Origin: JACKOD01 sp041591635
GTDB lineage: Bacteria > Pseudomonadota > Gammaproteobacteria > Pseudomonadales > Oleiphilaceae
Direction of reading: 5' to 3'
Length of the DNA stretch: 23,968 nucleotides
NCBI GenBank assembly: GCA_041591635.1
Contig: JBFHRO010000022.1
Span: forward strand, 1 to 23,968
Shown here: positions 16,170-23,968 of the stretch, in pieces
How positions within the stretch are numbered: the first letter of the stretch is position 1
How the letters are laid out: every line of letters begins with the position of its first letter
Position numbers and translations under genes: made by a program
The notes under the pieces: model-generated
Databases searched by the model: none
Told to the model about the DNA's origin: nothing
The model's input: only the letters and a program-made list of their open reading frames with translations

Positions 16170-16634
16170 ATGACACTGGTCGCCCGCGACATCATGACCC
16201 CCAACATTAAAACCGTGCCCCAGAACTGGACCATGCAGCGCTTCGCCCGCTTTCTGTCTGAAAACGAAATATCGGGCAGCCCGGTAGCCGATGAAAATGG
16301 CAAGCTGATCGGCATTGCCACCCTCAAAGATATCGCAGACTTCCATCTCAACCAGGTGACTGGCCAACATGACACCCGCATGACGGACGAGGAACTGCGT
16401 GAGGCACGTCGGCTCAAGGCATTCATTTTCGGAGAAATGCTGAAAATGCCGGTAGAAGTGCGGGATATCATGACACCGATAGTGTTTTCGGTTGATGAGC
16501 AAACGCCCATTCAGGACGTTGCCCGGGCCATGATGAAAGATCACCTGCACCGGATTTTTGTCAAAAACGGCACACAGGTGACCGGCATTATTACCACCTA
16601 CGATCTGCTCAAGGTCATTGTTGGTGATTCGTAA
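16170..16634 (+). CDS. Tandem CBS-domain protein
   Basis: This 154-residue protein consists of two CBS domains: one about residues 5-65 (VARDIMTPNIKTV ... GSPVADENGKLIGIATLKDI) and one about 93-152 (VRDIMTPIVFSV ... HRIFVKNGTQVTGIITTYDL). A charged helical linker (about 70-90) joins them. A CBS pair usually binds adenosyl ligands such as AMP, ATP or SAM as an energy sensor. With no fused catalytic domain, it likely regulates a separate partner, which cannot be identified here. Start: the frame opens at a TTG (16161) touching an AAAGG element; the ATG at 16170 sits 9 bases after it and is chosen. The following phoH-like gene starts 82 bases after its stop. Confidence 0.92.
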   Translation: MTLVARDIMTPNIKTVPQNWTMQRFARFLSENEISGSPVADENGKLIGIATLKDIADFHLNQVTGQHDTRMTDEELREARRLKAFIFGEMLKMPVEVRDIMTPIVFSVDEQTPIQDVARAMMKDHLHRIFVKNGTQVTGIITTYDLLKVIVGDS

Positions 16635-16716
16635 CTGCTCGCCTCGATAGCATTTCCTTTTAACAAATACGGGGTATCATGAAAAATGTGTACCTGCTTA
16701 AAGGAAGTGCTGACTC

Positions 16717-18099
16717 ATGGCCTCGAACCGCAGCAAGAAGAAAGCGTACGTTCTTGATACCAACGTTCTGATTCACGATCCCAATGCTGTTCTGAATTTC
16801 GAAGAACACCAGGTCATCATTCCCATGACGGTATTGGAAGAGCTTGACAAGCTGAAGTCGGGCAAACAATCCATTGCCGCCGACTGCCGTCAAGCCATCC
16901 GAAAAATTGACCAGTTACTGGGAAATGCCACGCCACGAGAAATAGAACGGGGCGTCCCCATCTATCGTGAGGCCACCAACACCACGCTTGGCAGCATTTC
17001 GATATTGATGAACACGCGCCACAGTGCCGGTCCCCACCTGCCAGACACGCTCAACGATAATCGCATCATTAATTCGCTGGCCGACCTGCAGTCGCTGCAC
17101 AAGGGGCGCGATGTCATACTCGTGAGCAAAGACATCAATATGCGTCTCAAGGCACGTGGCTTTGGCATTGACGCGCAGGACTACCACAATGACCAACTGG
17201 TTGACGATATCGATATGCTGTCAAAAGGCTATATCGAGTTCCCCGGCTCCTTCTGGGACAACATTGCCAAGGTCGAAACCATTCAGCGCGAGGGCATTAC
17301 CGAGCACATTCTCAAACGCGAAGGCAAACTCGAATCCCTGAACATTAATGAGTTCGTTCTCGATGAACTGGGATTTGTCGGCCGGGTATCCGATATCAAC
17401 GATGCCCAACTAGTGATCGAAGATTTGCGTCGCGACGATCTCATGCGGCAGGAAGCCTGGGGGCTGGTACCAAGAGACATCTATCAGGCAATCGCACTGC
17501 ACTTGCTGCTTGACCCCGACATTCATCTGGTCAATCTCACAGGGGCCGCCGGTTCGGGAAAAACCATCCTGGCACTGGCGGCCGCCATTGAAATGACCGT
17601 CGCCAGCAAAATGTACAAGCGAATCATCGCCACGCGCAGCGTCCAGGGGCTGGATGAAGACATTGGCTTTCTGCCAGGCACCGAAGCAGAAAAAATGGAG
17701 CCCTGGCTGGGCGCCATCACCGATAATCTCGAAGCCTTGCATGAAGACGACGAAAACACCCACGGCAGTGTGGACTACATACTGAACAAGGTGCCGCTGC
17801 AGTTCAAGTCAATGAACTACCTGCGCGGCCGAAGCTTCCAGCACAGCCTGATTCTGATTGACGAAAGCCAGAATCTCACGCCGCATCAAATCAAAACCAT
17901 CATTACCCGCTCGGGAACCGGCAGCAAGGTCGTCTGTCTGGGCAATCTTGCGCAAATCGACACCCCCTACCTGAGCCCAACCAGCTCAGGTCTCACTTAC
18001 ATGTCGGAGCGCTTCAAAAAGTTTCGCCACGGCGGGCACATCCACCTCAAGGGCGTCCCCCGATCGATACTGGCGGAATTCGCAGAGGCCAACCTGTAA
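16717..18099 (+). CDS. PIN-PhoH family ATPase (PhoH2/YlaK type)
   Basis: The 460-residue protein fuses an N-terminal PIN ribonuclease domain to a C-terminal PhoH ATPase. PIN acidic residues are visible: Asp14 (VLDTNVLIHD), Glu41/Glu42 (VLEELDKLK), Asp115 (NDNRI) and Asp139 (VSKDINMRL). The PhoH part carries Walker A GAAGSGKT (276-283) and the Walker B-type IDESQN (381-386). It ends with the GNLAQIDTPYL segment (409-419) and a conserved SERFKKF near the C-terminus. Homologues such as mycobacterial PhoH2 have ATP-dependent RNA helicase and RNase activity, so RNA processing is likely, but the target is unknown. Start: AAGGA lies 11 bases before the ATG at 16717. It is not the phosphate-starvation phoH-ybeZ type, because ybeY is not beside it. 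Cytoplasmic. Confidence 0.94.
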   Translation: MASNRSKKKAYVLDTNVLIHDPNAVLNFEEHQVIIPMTVLEELDKLKSGKQSIAADCRQAIRKIDQLLGNATPREIERGVPIYREATNTTLGSISILMNTRHSAGPHLPDTLNDNRIINSLADLQSLHKGRDVILVSKDINMRLKARGFGIDAQDYHNDQLVDDIDMLSKGYIEFPGSFWDNIAKVETIQREGITEHILKREGKLESLNINEFVLDELGFVGRVSDINDAQLVIEDLRRDDLMRQEAWGLVPRDIYQAIALHLLLDPDIHLVNLTGAAGSGKTILALAAAIEMTVASKMYKRIIATRSVQGLDEDIGFLPGTEAEKMEPWLGAITDNLEALHEDDENTHGSVDYILNKVPLQFKSMNYLRGRSFQHSLILIDESQNLTPHQIKTIITRSGTGSKVVCLGNLAQIDTPYLSPTSSGLTYMSERFKKFRHGGHIHLKGVPRSILAEFAEANL

Positions 18100-18123
18100 G
18101 CGTAATACTTGGGGCAGGACAGG

Positions 18124-18612
18124 CTAGCGAAAACCCGGCTCCGGGGGCAACAATTGGGACTGAACGTTAATGGTAAAAACTTCCCGGTTACCGGGTTGCT
18201 GACTGACCGGAATCTGCGGCCCGGCCCCGCGTAGCGTATCAACCCCCATGGCCTGCAACAGTCGCCGCCGCTCCTCATCCGAGCCTGCCCGGACGGCCTC
18301 ACCCCGTTCGTCCAGCTCGGACTGGGCCGTTGCTACTTCTTCCATGTCGTCTTTTGCGGTTCGAATGGGCTCGCCGGGTGAAATGGTAAGATTCATCAAC
18401 TTTTTCACTTCGGCATGCTCATCGCCTTTCTTCTTTTTGGGCGCGACTATTATGGTCGAGTCCTTGATATAGGTTTCGGTCAGGTCATTGTTATCAAGCG
18501 AGCGGACATCGCCCCACACCGGCACCACCAAGCTTGTCAGCAACAGGCCGCCAACAACCTTGCACCACCAAAGTGAATTCCTGCTCCCTATCTGCGCCCC
18601 GGACATCATCAT
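18124..18612 (-). CDS. Exported hypothetical protein
   Basis: The 162-residue frame has three ATGs in a row at its start. GGGAG lies 4, 7 and 10 bases before them, so 18609 is as likely as 18612. Residues about 15-34 form a signal peptide ending near VPVWG-DV. The mature part is charged and low in complexity (KKKKGDEHAEVKK, AQSELDERGEAVRAGSDEERRR), with a helical middle and a Pro-rich tail. I do not recognise it. It converges on the PhoH-like gene (24-base gap) and lies 48 bases downstream of moeB, so it might be read with the hemA operon; in pseudomonads I would expect murI at this place. Confidence 0.65.
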   Translation of the reverse strand: MMMSGAQIGSRNSLWWCKVVGGLLLTSLVVPVWGDVRSLDNNDLTETYIKDSTIIVAPKKKKGDEHAEVKKLMNLTISPGEPIRTAKDDMEEVATAQSELDERGEAVRAGSDEERRRLLQAMGVDTLRGAGPQIPVSQQPGNREVFTINVQSQLLPPEPGFR

Positions 18613-18660
18613 GGCACTCCCTGCGGGTTAGACTCGATCATTTGCTAATCAGTGTATACC

Positions 18661-19425
18661 TTAATCAGGCACATCTGTACTGCACACCGCACACTTTGGA
18701 TCTTTGCGCAGACGCATGGTGCGCCACTCCATAGTCATGGCATCGAGGATTTGAACCCGGCCCACCAAAGGCGTTCCCAGACCGCTCAGCACCTTGATCG
18801 CTTCCATCGCCTGCATGGATCCGATAATACCTACCAAGGGTGCCATCACGCCGGCCTGAGAACAGGTAAGGCCTTCTTCATCCATATCGCCATACAGGCA
18901 TTGATAACAGGGCTGATCTGCCTGATATCCCATAAAAACCGACAATTGCCCCTCCATCCGGATGGCCGCGCCCGACACCAGCGGCTTGCGATGCATGACA
19001 CACGCCCGATTGACCGCAAAGCGGGTGGCAAAATTGTCCGTGGCATCAATCACCAGATCAACGCTATTTACCGACGCATTCAGGGCATCCCCATCCAGCG
19101 GCGTTTGCACTATATCGACCAGGACATCCGGGTTTAGCTGACGCACCTTGTCTGCCGCCGAATCCACCTTGTAACGCCCCAGATCCGCCTGAAAATGCGC
19201 AATCTGCCGCTGCAAATTGGTGAGCTCCACCCGGTCAAAATCGGCCAACAGCAGCCTGCCGACACCGGCCGCCGCCAGATACAGGGCCACCGGGCACCCT
19301 AGTCCACCCATGCCAATAATCAGAACACGCCCCTGGGCCAGCCGCTGCTGCCCGGCAATATCAAACTTAGGCAACATGATTTGTCGACTGTACCGCAGCA
19401 ACGCATCATCCGAAAACTCGATCAT
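18661..19425 (-). CDS. moeB: MoeB/ThiF/HesA family adenylyltransferase
   Basis: This 254-residue E1-like enzyme shows the ATP-binding GMGGLGCPVAL loop (about 38-48), the DFDRVELTNLQRQ segment and the conserved DATDNFATRF motif. Zinc cysteines pair up as CYQC (about 173-176) and CAVC (about 245-248). It also has the SGAAIRMEGQ and TCSQAGVMAPLVG signatures, as in E. coli MoeB. It adenylates the C-terminus of MoaD-like sulfur carriers for molybdopterin synthase; MoeB and ThiF-type roles cannot be told apart here without moaD or thiS nearby. No rhodanese domain follows. The ATG at 19425 has GAGGTGA, with GAGG 5 bases upstream, and is chosen over the GTG at 19431 overlapping the prmC stop. It is the last conserved gene of the hemA operon. 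Confidence 0.92.
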   Translation of the reverse strand: MIEFSDDALLRYSRQIMLPKFDIAGQQRLAQGRVLIIGMGGLGCPVALYLAAAGVGRLLLADFDRVELTNLQRQIAHFQADLGRYKVDSAADKVRQLNPDVLVDIVQTPLDGDALNASVNSVDLVIDATDNFATRFAVNRACVMHRKPLVSGAAIRMEGQLSVFMGYQADQPCYQCLYGDMDEEGLTCSQAGVMAPLVGIIGSMQAMEAIKVLSGLGTPLVGRVQILDAMTMEWRTMRLRKDPKCAVCSTDVPD

Positions 19426-19427
19426 AT

Positions 19428-20300
19428 TCACCTCGTACGCTCACCACACCGGACTGAACCTGACCATTGGCCACCACTCACCCGGGCATTGCCACCATAA
19501 TCCGTCCAGGTGTCCACCGCCTCGAATCCCTGTTCGCGCAGGAATTCCCGGACAGCCTCCGCCTGGTTGTAACCGTGCTCCAGCAGCAGCCATCCGCCTG
19601 ATTTCAACCAGGAAGGTGCCGTCATAATGATATGCCGCAGATCTGCCATTCCGTTCTCTTGGCTGACCAAGGCACCTCGAGGTTCAAAGCGGACATCACC
19701 CAAGGCCAGATGCGGGTCGGCTGGATCAATATAAGGCGGGTTACTGACGATCAGGTCAAAGAATTGGGGCGCCAGCTGGGCAAACCAGTCGCTGATTACA
19801 AACCCCGCATTGTGAATATCATTGAGTTGGGCGTTATCCATCGCCAGTACCACCGCCGCCGGCGAAACATCGGCACCCGTCACCCACCAATGGGGTAACT
19901 CCCGGGCCAACGCCAAGGCAATAGCGCCCGTTCCCGACCCCAGATCAAGCGCACAGCCTGGCGCGGGTGTTCCGCTTGCACGCACCTTTTCAAGCGCGAC
20001 CTCGACCAGACGCTCAGTGTCGGCACGGGGTATCAAGGTGCAAGGGCTGGTTTGCAAGCGCAAACTCCAGAAGTCCCGATATCCCAACAAAAAAGCAATG
20101 GGCTCACCCTGTTGGCGCCGGGAGATCAAAGACTCGAACTGCCTGACTTGCCCCGCGCTCAAGCTGTGCTCGGGCCAGGCACGCAAAAAGGTGCGGGGCT
20201 TATCCAGCACGTGGGCCAACAGAAGCTCCGCATCCAGCCGGGGCGATTCGGACGCTGGCAACACAACCCCGGCCAGTAGCTGTGCAATGCTTGACTCCAC
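19428..20300 (-). CDS. prmC: Peptide chain release factor N5-glutamine methyltransferase PrmC
   Basis: PrmC methylates the GGQ glutamine of RF1 and RF2, matching its place directly after prfA. The SAM site is DLGSGTGAIALALA (about 119-132) and the glutamine-binding NPPY is at about 187-190, inside IVSNPPYIDPADPH. An N-terminal helical domain (SPRLDAELLLAHVLDK) precedes. The frame is open to a TTG at 20351 and an ATG at 20342, both inside the prfA end, but neither has a ribosome binding site. A GTG at 20300 lies 7 bases after GGAGGAAGG, the best Shine-Dalgarno sequence in this operon, and gives a protein of 290 residues that starts in line with E. coli PrmC. I therefore place the start there, 34 bases after the prfA stop. 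Confidence 0.9.
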   Translation of the reverse strand: MESSIAQLLAGVVLPASESPRLDAELLLAHVLDKPRTFLRAWPEHSLSAGQVRQFESLISRRQQGEPIAFLLGYRDFWSLRLQTSPCTLIPRADTERLVEVALEKVRASGTPAPGCALDLGSGTGAIALALARELPHWWVTGADVSPAAVVLAMDNAQLNDIHNAGFVISDWFAQLAPQFFDLIVSNPPYIDPADPHLALGDVRFEPRGALVSQENGMADLRHIIMTAPSWLKSGGWLLLEHGYNQAEAVREFLREQGFEAVDTWTDYGGNARVSGGQWSGSVRCGERTR

Positions 20301-20334
20301 CGCGGCGCCTTCCTCCCGGGTCTGGCCAGTGAAC

Positions 20335-21423
20335 TCAGGCATTGTCGCCAAGACGTGTCAGCTGCTCGGCCTGATATTCCTGCAATAAGGGCTGGATGAC
20401 CGGATCAAGATCGCCCTGCACTATTTCCTCCAGCTTGTAGAGCGTGAGATTGATACGGTGATCAGTGACACGCCCTTGCGGATAATTGTAAGTGCGAATC
20501 CGTTCTGACCGATCCCCCGAGCCCACCAGGCTTTTGCGTGCATCGGCCTGCTCTTTGGCATGTGCTTCCTGCTCCACCTGAGACAACTTCGCATAGAGCA
20601 GTGACATGGCCCGCGAGCGGTTTTTGTGTTGCGACCGCTCATCCTGACATTCGACCACAATCCCGGTCGGCAAGTGGGTGATTCGAATTGCCGAATCGGT
20701 TTTGTTGACGTGCTGGCCGCCAGCCCCCGAAGCGCGAAAGGTGTCAATCCGCAGATCGGCCTTGTTGATTTCAACCTCTTCCAGTTCATCGGGTTCCGGC
20801 AGAATCGCCACCGTGCAGGCAGAGGTATGAATCCGCCCCTGAGACTCGGTGGCAGGCACACGCTGCACGCGATGCGCACCGGATTCAAACTTCAAGCTGG
20901 CGTACACGCTGTCGCCCACCACCCGGCTGATAATTTCCTTATAACCGCCATGCTCGCCCGGGCTTTCACTCACCACTTCCACTTTCCAGCGGCGCTTTTC
21001 GGCGTACCGGCAGTACATGCGAAACAGATCGCCCGCAAATATCGCCGCTTCATCGCCTCCGGTGCCGGCACGCACTTCGAGGAACACATTGCGCGCATCG
21101 TTAGGATCTTTGGGCAGCAGCAGTTTTTGCAGCGCCATTTCCATTTCGGGCAAAGCTTCCTGAGCACTGGCCAGTTCTTCTTTGCCCATTTCCCGCATGT
21201 CGGGATCAGGATCATTGATCAAGCCGCGCGCTTCCTCAATATTCGCCTCTACCTGCTGATACCCTCTGAAAGACTCCACCACCGGCTCGAGCTCCGCATA
21301 TTCGCGCGAATAATCCCGAAACCGGTTCTGGTCAGCGATCACGCCAGGATCACTGAGCAATGCGGCCAATTCCTCGTAACGTTCACAAATCTGATCAAGC
21401 TTGGCACGAATGGATGTTTTCAT
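20335..21423 (-). CDS. prfA: Peptide chain release factor 1 (RF1)
   Basis: The 362-residue protein has the RF1 layout. The GGQ motif is at 235-237 (RASGAGGQHVNKTDSA) for peptidyl-tRNA hydrolysis in the ribosomal peptidyl transferase centre. The PAT tripeptide at 190-192 (QRVPATESQGRIHTSA) gives UAA/UAG recognition, separating it from RF2's SPF. The N-terminal MKTSIRAKLDQICERYEEL fits E. coli RF1. The usual switch region and C-terminal helices (NLTLYKLEEIVQGDLDPVI) follow. The ATG at 21423 has no clear Shine-Dalgarno sequence but fits the family; it lies 72 bases after the hemA stop, and prmC follows. Confidence 0.97.
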   Translation of the reverse strand: MKTSIRAKLDQICERYEELAALLSDPGVIADQNRFRDYSREYAELEPVVESFRGYQQVEANIEEARGLINDPDPDMREMGKEELASAQEALPEMEMALQKLLLPKDPNDARNVFLEVRAGTGGDEAAIFAGDLFRMYCRYAEKRRWKVEVVSESPGEHGGYKEIISRVVGDSVYASLKFESGAHRVQRVPATESQGRIHTSACTVAILPEPDELEEVEINKADLRIDTFRASGAGGQHVNKTDSAIRITHLPTGIVVECQDERSQHKNRSRAMSLLYAKLSQVEQEAHAKEQADARKSLVGSGDRSERIRTYNYPQGRVTDHRINLTLYKLEEIVQGDLDPVIQPLLQEYQAEQLTRLGDNA

Positions 21424-21495
21424 GATTCAGGGCATTACCAAAGTTCGAGAGATAAAAGTGCGGCATGACGCCACAAACAGAAAAAGGCGGGTATC

Positions 21496-22875
21496 TTAGC
21501 GCATGGCGCGGGTTTTGTCTGGCTGTCCCTCGGGAAGGGCCGGCTTGTGAAGTTCTGCGATCCGGGAATTGTCCTGCCCCAAATCGGCAAGTTCCTCGAC
21601 AGATACTGGCGGTGCGTCCTTGTCGACACTGAGATCAAACAACTCGGTCAGCCACCGGGCAGCCTCTGGTCGCCCTTCGGCTGTAGCTTTGCGAACCTGC
21701 ACCGTGGGGCTGTGAATCAGCTTGTTGGTAAGCCCTCGCGCCAGGGATCGCAACACCTGCTCAGGACTGATGCCGTTTTTAAGCGTCCGCAGCGCCTTCT
21801 CAACCTCCGCATCGCGCAGACATTCGGCGTGTGTGCGAAAGGTTTTGAGCACACTGGTGGCGCCCAGCGCACGCATTTGCAACATGAATTCTGCCGCACC
21901 GCTCTCTATGAGATGCTCAGCCTCGTGCGCCGCCCCCTGGCGCGAACGCACATTCTCATCAATTACCTGGCGCAGATCATCGACCGTGTACAGAAACACA
22001 TCATCCAGCTCGGCCACCTGCGGCTCAATATCACGCGGCACCGCAATATCCACCATAAAAATGGGCTTGTGCCGGCGTTTTTTCAGCGCGCTTTCCACCG
22101 CTCCCTTGCCTAAAATCGGCAAGGGGCTGGCGGTGGAGGCAATCACTATATCGGCACGAGGCAAGTATTGGGGTATGTCCGACAGGAGTATGGATTTGCC
22201 ATTGAACTCTGCCGCCAACTCCTGAGCACGCAACAAAGTGCGGTTGGCTACCGTAATGTCCTGTACGCCGGCTTCGCGCAAATGACGAGCAACCAGCTCA
22301 ACCGTCTTACCTGCCCCGATAAGAAGCGCCCGATTCTCCTTAAGAGAGGAAAACAAGCGAGCCGCCAGGCTCACCGCCGCATAGGCCACAGAAACAGGGT
22401 TCTCACCAATGGCCGTATCGGTTCGCACCCGCTTCGCCACTGAAAAACTGTGGGAAAAGAGCCGGCCGAGTTCAGTACCTACCGTCTGCGCTTCCTGGGC
22501 AATCGCATAGGCAGACTTCAACTGTCCGAAGATCTGGGGCTCGCCCAGAACGAGTGAATCCAGACCGCTGGCAACCTTCATCATGTGCCGCGCTGCGGCT
22601 TCATCCCAATACACGTAACTTGCCGCGATCAAATGCTCGGCATCCACACCGTGGTACCCTCCCATCCACTCCAGCAGAGCCCGACTGCCGGGAAGCTCTG
22701 CCACGCAGTAGAGCTCGGTACGGTTACAGGTGGAAAGGATCACAATCTCGCTGACATGCGCGACCTGACAAGCCTCTTGCAAGGCCGCAACAATCCGGTC
22801 CGGGGAAAAAGCGACTTTTTCCCGCACAGAAACCGGCGCGGTCTTATGATTGATACCCAGTGCAAGAAAAGCCAT
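21496..22875 (-). CDS. hemA: Glutamyl-tRNA reductase
   Basis: This first enzyme of the C5 tetrapyrrole pathway reduces glutamyl-tRNA(Glu) to glutamate-1-semialdehyde. Key marks are the MAFLALGINHKTAPVSVREK start, the catalytic Cys50 in ILSTCNRTELYC, the NADPH-binding ALLIGAGKTVELVARHL segment (near 185-200) and FMVDIAVPRDIEPQV. At 459 residues it is longer than the E. coli enzyme (418). The extra C-terminal tail (from about 415) is Asp/Ser-rich and without known function. It heads the hemA-prfA-prmC-moeB operon on the minus strand. The ribosome binding site is weak: AGAGG sits about 14 bases before the ATG. Confidence 0.97.
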   Translation of the reverse strand: MAFLALGINHKTAPVSVREKVAFSPDRIVAALQEACQVAHVSEIVILSTCNRTELYCVAELPGSRALLEWMGGYHGVDAEHLIAASYVYWDEAAARHMMKVASGLDSLVLGEPQIFGQLKSAYAIAQEAQTVGTELGRLFSHSFSVAKRVRTDTAIGENPVSVAYAAVSLAARLFSSLKENRALLIGAGKTVELVARHLREAGVQDITVANRTLLRAQELAAEFNGKSILLSDIPQYLPRADIVIASTASPLPILGKGAVESALKKRRHKPIFMVDIAVPRDIEPQVAELDDVFLYTVDDLRQVIDENVRSRQGAAHEAEHLIESGAAEFMLQMRALGATSVLKTFRTHAECLRDAEVEKALRTLKNGISPEQVLRSLARGLTNKLIHSPTVQVRKATAEGRPEAARWLTELFDLSVDKDAPPVSVEELADLGQDNSRIAELHKPALPEGQPDKTRAMR

Positions 22876-23221
22876 AGCGCCGTCAAAAACCTCTATTTAC
22901 ATCAGGCAGACTGCCAATCTTAATGCCGCCAAGCCAGGATGACCAGAATTCGTCACCAAGACATTTCTCTCGATTGCTGCAAGTCCGCTGCCCAAACAAC
23001 GCCCAAAGCAGCCACAGGATGCAACATACCTCAAGGCACCAAAGGCTTTCTTGACAAAGGCCAAAAGGAAAAGCATTTCAAACAATGCTGGCACACACAA
23101 CAATAGACCGCCAATTGTTACACTCGACAGGCTATCCCCCAATTTTGATCTACTCTTCTATGGGATTATGCACCACCTTATGCCATTATTAGGCCAAACC
23201 AAGTGACAACTATAAGCATTT
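22876..23221. other. Divergent spacer between hemA and the TPR lipoprotein gene
   Basis: The 346 bases between two divergent genes should hold both promoters. A perfect TTGACA sits at 23051-23056 on the plus strand, but 17 bases on is only CATTTC, a poor -10. An imperfect inverted repeat (GGC-TTT / AAA-G-GCC, 23044-23062) overlaps it. A short minus-strand frame at 22897-23142 shows no family motif and I do not call it. No RNA gene or riboswitch is recognised. Confidence 0.5.
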
Positions 23222-23968
23222 ATGACATCACCAGATTATTCTTTTCGTCGGCCACTGGCCTGTGCATTGCTGGCGCTCGTGGTCAGCGGTTGTTCGCAAC
23301 TTGGTCTTAAATCTCACCCGGTACCGGAGCCCGCCTCCCATGCGAAATCCGAAACCAGCGTACCGACCGAAGATGCGGCCGATATACCCGCGACTTTTTC
23401 CGAGTTTGATCCTGAAACGCTTTATGCCCTGCTAACTGCAGAAATTGCCGCGCAACGAGGGCGAATCGATGTCACCTTGCTGAATTACGTGCAGCAAGCC
23501 AAGCGAACGCGAGATATCGCCGTCATCCAGCGAGCCATCCGTATTTCCCAGTTCCTTAAGGCCGAAAATGCATTGTACGAACTGTCCATGACCTGGGTTT
23601 CGGTTGACCCGCAAAATGTCGAGGCCAACCAGCTTGCCGCTTTTCACAGCGCCCGCAAACGCGAATATGAAGCAGCAACACAGTTCATGGAAAAAATCCT
23701 CGAACTCGGTGGCGATGCCGACTTCGACACCCTTGCAGTACACGCGCAAAATCTCTCCCCGGAAGAACAAACCGAACTTCTGACATTGTACAAGTCTCTG
23801 CACGAGCGCCATCCGCACAACATCGAAGTGACCTACGGCTATGCGCTGATGCAGAAGTCGGCGCAAAATGCCGAAGGCTGTATTGCCACCATCAAGCCAC
23901 TACTGGAAAAATCCCCCGATTACGAGCCCGCCATCGTGCTGTACGCAAATGCGCTGTACGATGCCGGC
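23222..23968 (+). CDS. TPR-repeat outer-membrane lipoprotein, 3' end cut by window edge
   Basis: The 249 visible codons start at the ATG at 23222. A Sec/lipoprotein signal follows: MTSPDYSFRRPLACALLALV, with VSGC at the end putting the lipidated Cys at residue 24. A low-complexity Pro/Glu linker (about 30-60) leads into TPR-like helix pairs. Helices are visible around residues 85-165 (AIRISQFLKAENALYELSM, NQLAAFHSARKREYEAATQF) and again near the edge (IEVTYGYALMQKSAQNAEGC, YEPAIVLYANALYDAG). It matches the TPR protein that lies divergent from hemA in pseudomonads (PA4667 type), where lolB and ispE follow; those would lie beyond the window. TPR scaffolds mediate protein-protein contacts. The gene has no clear ribosome binding site. 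Confidence 0.85.
   Translation, partial: MTSPDYSFRRPLACALLALVVSGCSQLGLKSHPVPEPASHAKSETSVPTEDAADIPATFSEFDPETLYALLTAEIAAQRGRIDVTLLNYVQQAKRTRDIAVIQRAIRISQFLKAENALYELSMTWVSVDPQNVEANQLAAFHSARKREYEAATQFMEKILELGGDADFDTLAVHAQNLSPEEQTELLTLYKSLHERHPHNIEVTYGYALMQKSAQNAEGCIATIKPLLEKSPDYEPAIVLYANALYDAG

Noticed and set aside
16717..18099. PIN-PhoH as the toxin of a toxin-antitoxin pair
   Set aside because: No small antitoxin gene sits upstream; the CBS protein is not an antitoxin family.
23051..23079. TTGACA as a full promoter for the TPR gene
   Set aside because: The -35 is perfect but the region 16-18 bases on has no acceptable -10 box.
22897..23142. Minus-strand frame of 81 codons between hemA and the TPR gene
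   Set aside because: It ends within the hemA leader, shows no ribosome binding site and its product has no recognisable motif; chance frame is the simpler reading.
23432..23866. Minus-strand frame of 144 codons
   Set aside because: Antisense to the TPR lipoprotein gene, which has a lipobox and TPR helices.
1..23968. IS elements, prophage genes, CRISPR repeats, tRNA genes
   Set aside because: I saw no transposase or integrase motif, direct repeats with spacers, or cloverleaf on either strand; short or divergent ones could be missed by eye.

Overview
The window looks like chromosomal DNA of a gammaproteobacterium. The hemA-prfA-prmC-moeB cluster, divergent from a TPR lipoprotein gene, is the arrangement I know from Pseudomonas and relatives. 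Exported START-domain and PagP-like proteins point to a Gram-negative envelope. A marine or cellulolytic Cellvibrionales-type bacterium would fit, but I cannot place the genus. I see no tRNA, rRNA, IS element, phage gene or CRISPR array, and codon use looks even throughout, so this reads as core and lineage-accessory chromosome.

Region 1 (1-9672, all on the minus strand) is the most unusual part. It is an Anbu-centred gene cluster. It reads, in transcription order: Anbu proteasome-like hydrolase; a large transglutaminase + DUF2126 (putative amidoligase) protein; a circularly permuted ATP-grasp + alpha-E fusion; a second transglutaminase; a stand-alone circularly permuted ATP-grasp; and a stand-alone alpha-E protein cut by the window edge. 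Genes overlap or nearly touch, which fits one polycistronic unit. Each enzymatic module occurs twice (two transglutaminases, two ATP-grasps, two alpha-E domains), plus one amidoligase and one Thr-hydrolase. The set suggests ATP-dependent synthesis of amide or isopeptide bonds coupled to their hydrolysis. The substrate is unknown.

Region 2 (9799-16053) is mixed: a SAM methyltransferase and a DyP-type peroxidase (same strand, probably co-transcribed, just upstream of anbu), a PagP-like outer-membrane barrel, a divergent metallo-beta-lactamase-fold protein with altered metal ligands, a YaiI/UPF0178 protein, a DUF2804 protein, and an exported START-domain protein.

Region 3 (16170-18612) holds a two-CBS-domain protein, a PIN-PhoH ATPase (PhoH2/YlaK type) and an unrecognised exported protein.

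Region 4 (18661-22875, minus strand) is the tetrapyrrole and translation-termination operon hemA-prfA-prmC-moeB. A 346-bp divergent spacer separates it from a TPR lipoprotein gene (plus strand) that runs off the right edge. Several starts were moved from the longest possible reading frame to ATG or GTG codons with a properly spaced Shine-Dalgarno sequence; these choices are given per gene.
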